Assembly: GCA_013398955.1 (NCBI GenBank)
Contig: VWPU01011592.1
Span: 1 to 64,000, forward strand
Length of the DNA: 64,000 bases
Source of the DNA: Callaeas wilsoni
Taxonomy: Eukaryota > Chordata > Aves > Passeriformes > Callaeidae
Direction: 5' to 3'
A model generated the notes under the pieces. That model made no database searches. It was given only the letters and a program-made list of their open reading frames with translations, and was not told the origin of the DNA. The stretch's first letter is position 1, and each line of letters opens with the position of its first letter. Shown here in pieces: positions 63,601 through 64,000 of this stretch. The position numbers and the translations under genes were made by a program.

Positions 63601-64000
63601 TTTCCTCCAGTAAGGTGGTAGATCTGAACTGAACAATTAGTTTGTTTGTGAAAAACTGTCCATTAAGTTTGAAAAATTATCACACAACCTATAGACGGAA
63701 GCAGTGGCTTTGGAGCTGTCGCCAAGGACAAACTGAGATCTGGAGGTGGAAGTGTGGCTTGAGGTACAGAGCCTTAGGCTGGGCAGAATCAGTTCTTGTC
63801 AGCAGCTGAGATGCTGGTTGTGTGGGTAACAAGAAATGTGAAATTCCCTTTCATCACATGCTCTCAGCAAGAACCCTGGGCAGTATTTACAGCAGCTGTG
63901 AATTGGCAGAGCCAGTCCTTTCCATTCCCTCTTTGTTTGCCTTCACCTCCCCATCAGTGCAGGTCAGGAAGGACCACAGTTTCTCTGGACCTTGCTGTGA

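Larger units (their letters stand above)
56064..64000 (+). other. SLC2A13: SLC2A13 intron, 5' part (downstream of exon at 55951)
   Basis: The start of the next intron, entered through the donor GTATTT at 56064 and open at the window end. The first 2.4 kb is an ancient sense CR1 fossil. 58600-63530 contains a 30-bp copy of that fossil (59187-59216), a run of A/C-rich sequence near 62327-62380 and a long - strand open frame (61841-62319). A compound GAT/TTA microsatellite sits at 63537-63600. The last 400 bp is unremarkable. Confidence 0.85.

Noticed and set aside
56064..64000. Search for the next SLC2A13 exon (ATILQMSGV region)
   Set aside because: No matching reading frame found; the exon must lie beyond the window.
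1..64000. tRNA, rRNA, CRISPR or prokaryotic-type operon
   Set aside because: None seen; content is vertebrate intron with LINEs and simple repeats.

Overview
The window is a piece of a vertebrate nuclear genome, almost certainly a bird. It holds one recognisable gene, SLC2A13 (HMIT, the proton/myo-inositol cotransporter), on the + strand. Three consecutive internal coding exons are visible (16866-17025, 20861-21069, 55951-56063). Their splice phases join exactly to give about 161 residues of a class III GLUT-type transporter, from the end of TM4 to the start of TM7. The first exon lies upstream of the window and the exons after TM7 lie downstream, so the rest of the window is intron. The bird assignment rests on many CR1 LINE copies, several with the avian-type 3' end (tandem TCTATGAT-like octamer). 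The order or species cannot be fixed from this sequence.

Layout. 1-16865 is the end of the intron before exon 'a'; it holds a 123-bp tandem duplication, two + strand CR1 tails, one - strand CR1 tail and an AAT microsatellite. 17026-20860 is a 3.8-kb intron with a decayed CR1 and a small GAATGAG-type minisatellite. 21070-55950 is a 34.9-kb intron. It carries two long, fairly fresh antisense CR1 copies (24.5-25.7 kb and 50.2-50.9 kb), a shorter one (46.7-47.1 kb), a very old one (47.4-48.0 kb), a probable solo retroviral LTR (34.4-35.0 kb), an AT/AC microsatellite (38.1 kb), and a CpG-rich, splice-bounded open segment on the - strand (28.06-28.24 kb) that may be an unrecognised antisense exon. 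56064-64000 is the start of the next intron; its first 2.4 kb is a very old, nearly full-length sense CR1 (ORF2-like) fossil. A 30-bp piece of that fossil is repeated exactly 2.0 kb downstream.

No bacterial-type operon, CRISPR array, rRNA or tRNA gene was seen. Nearly all short open frames are chance frames in AT-rich intron or relics of CR1. I found no convincing new biological system. The items most worth checking are the - strand candidate exon at 28 kb, the long - strand open frame at 62 kb, the 30-bp exact repeat, and the weak splice donors of two SLC2A13 exons.
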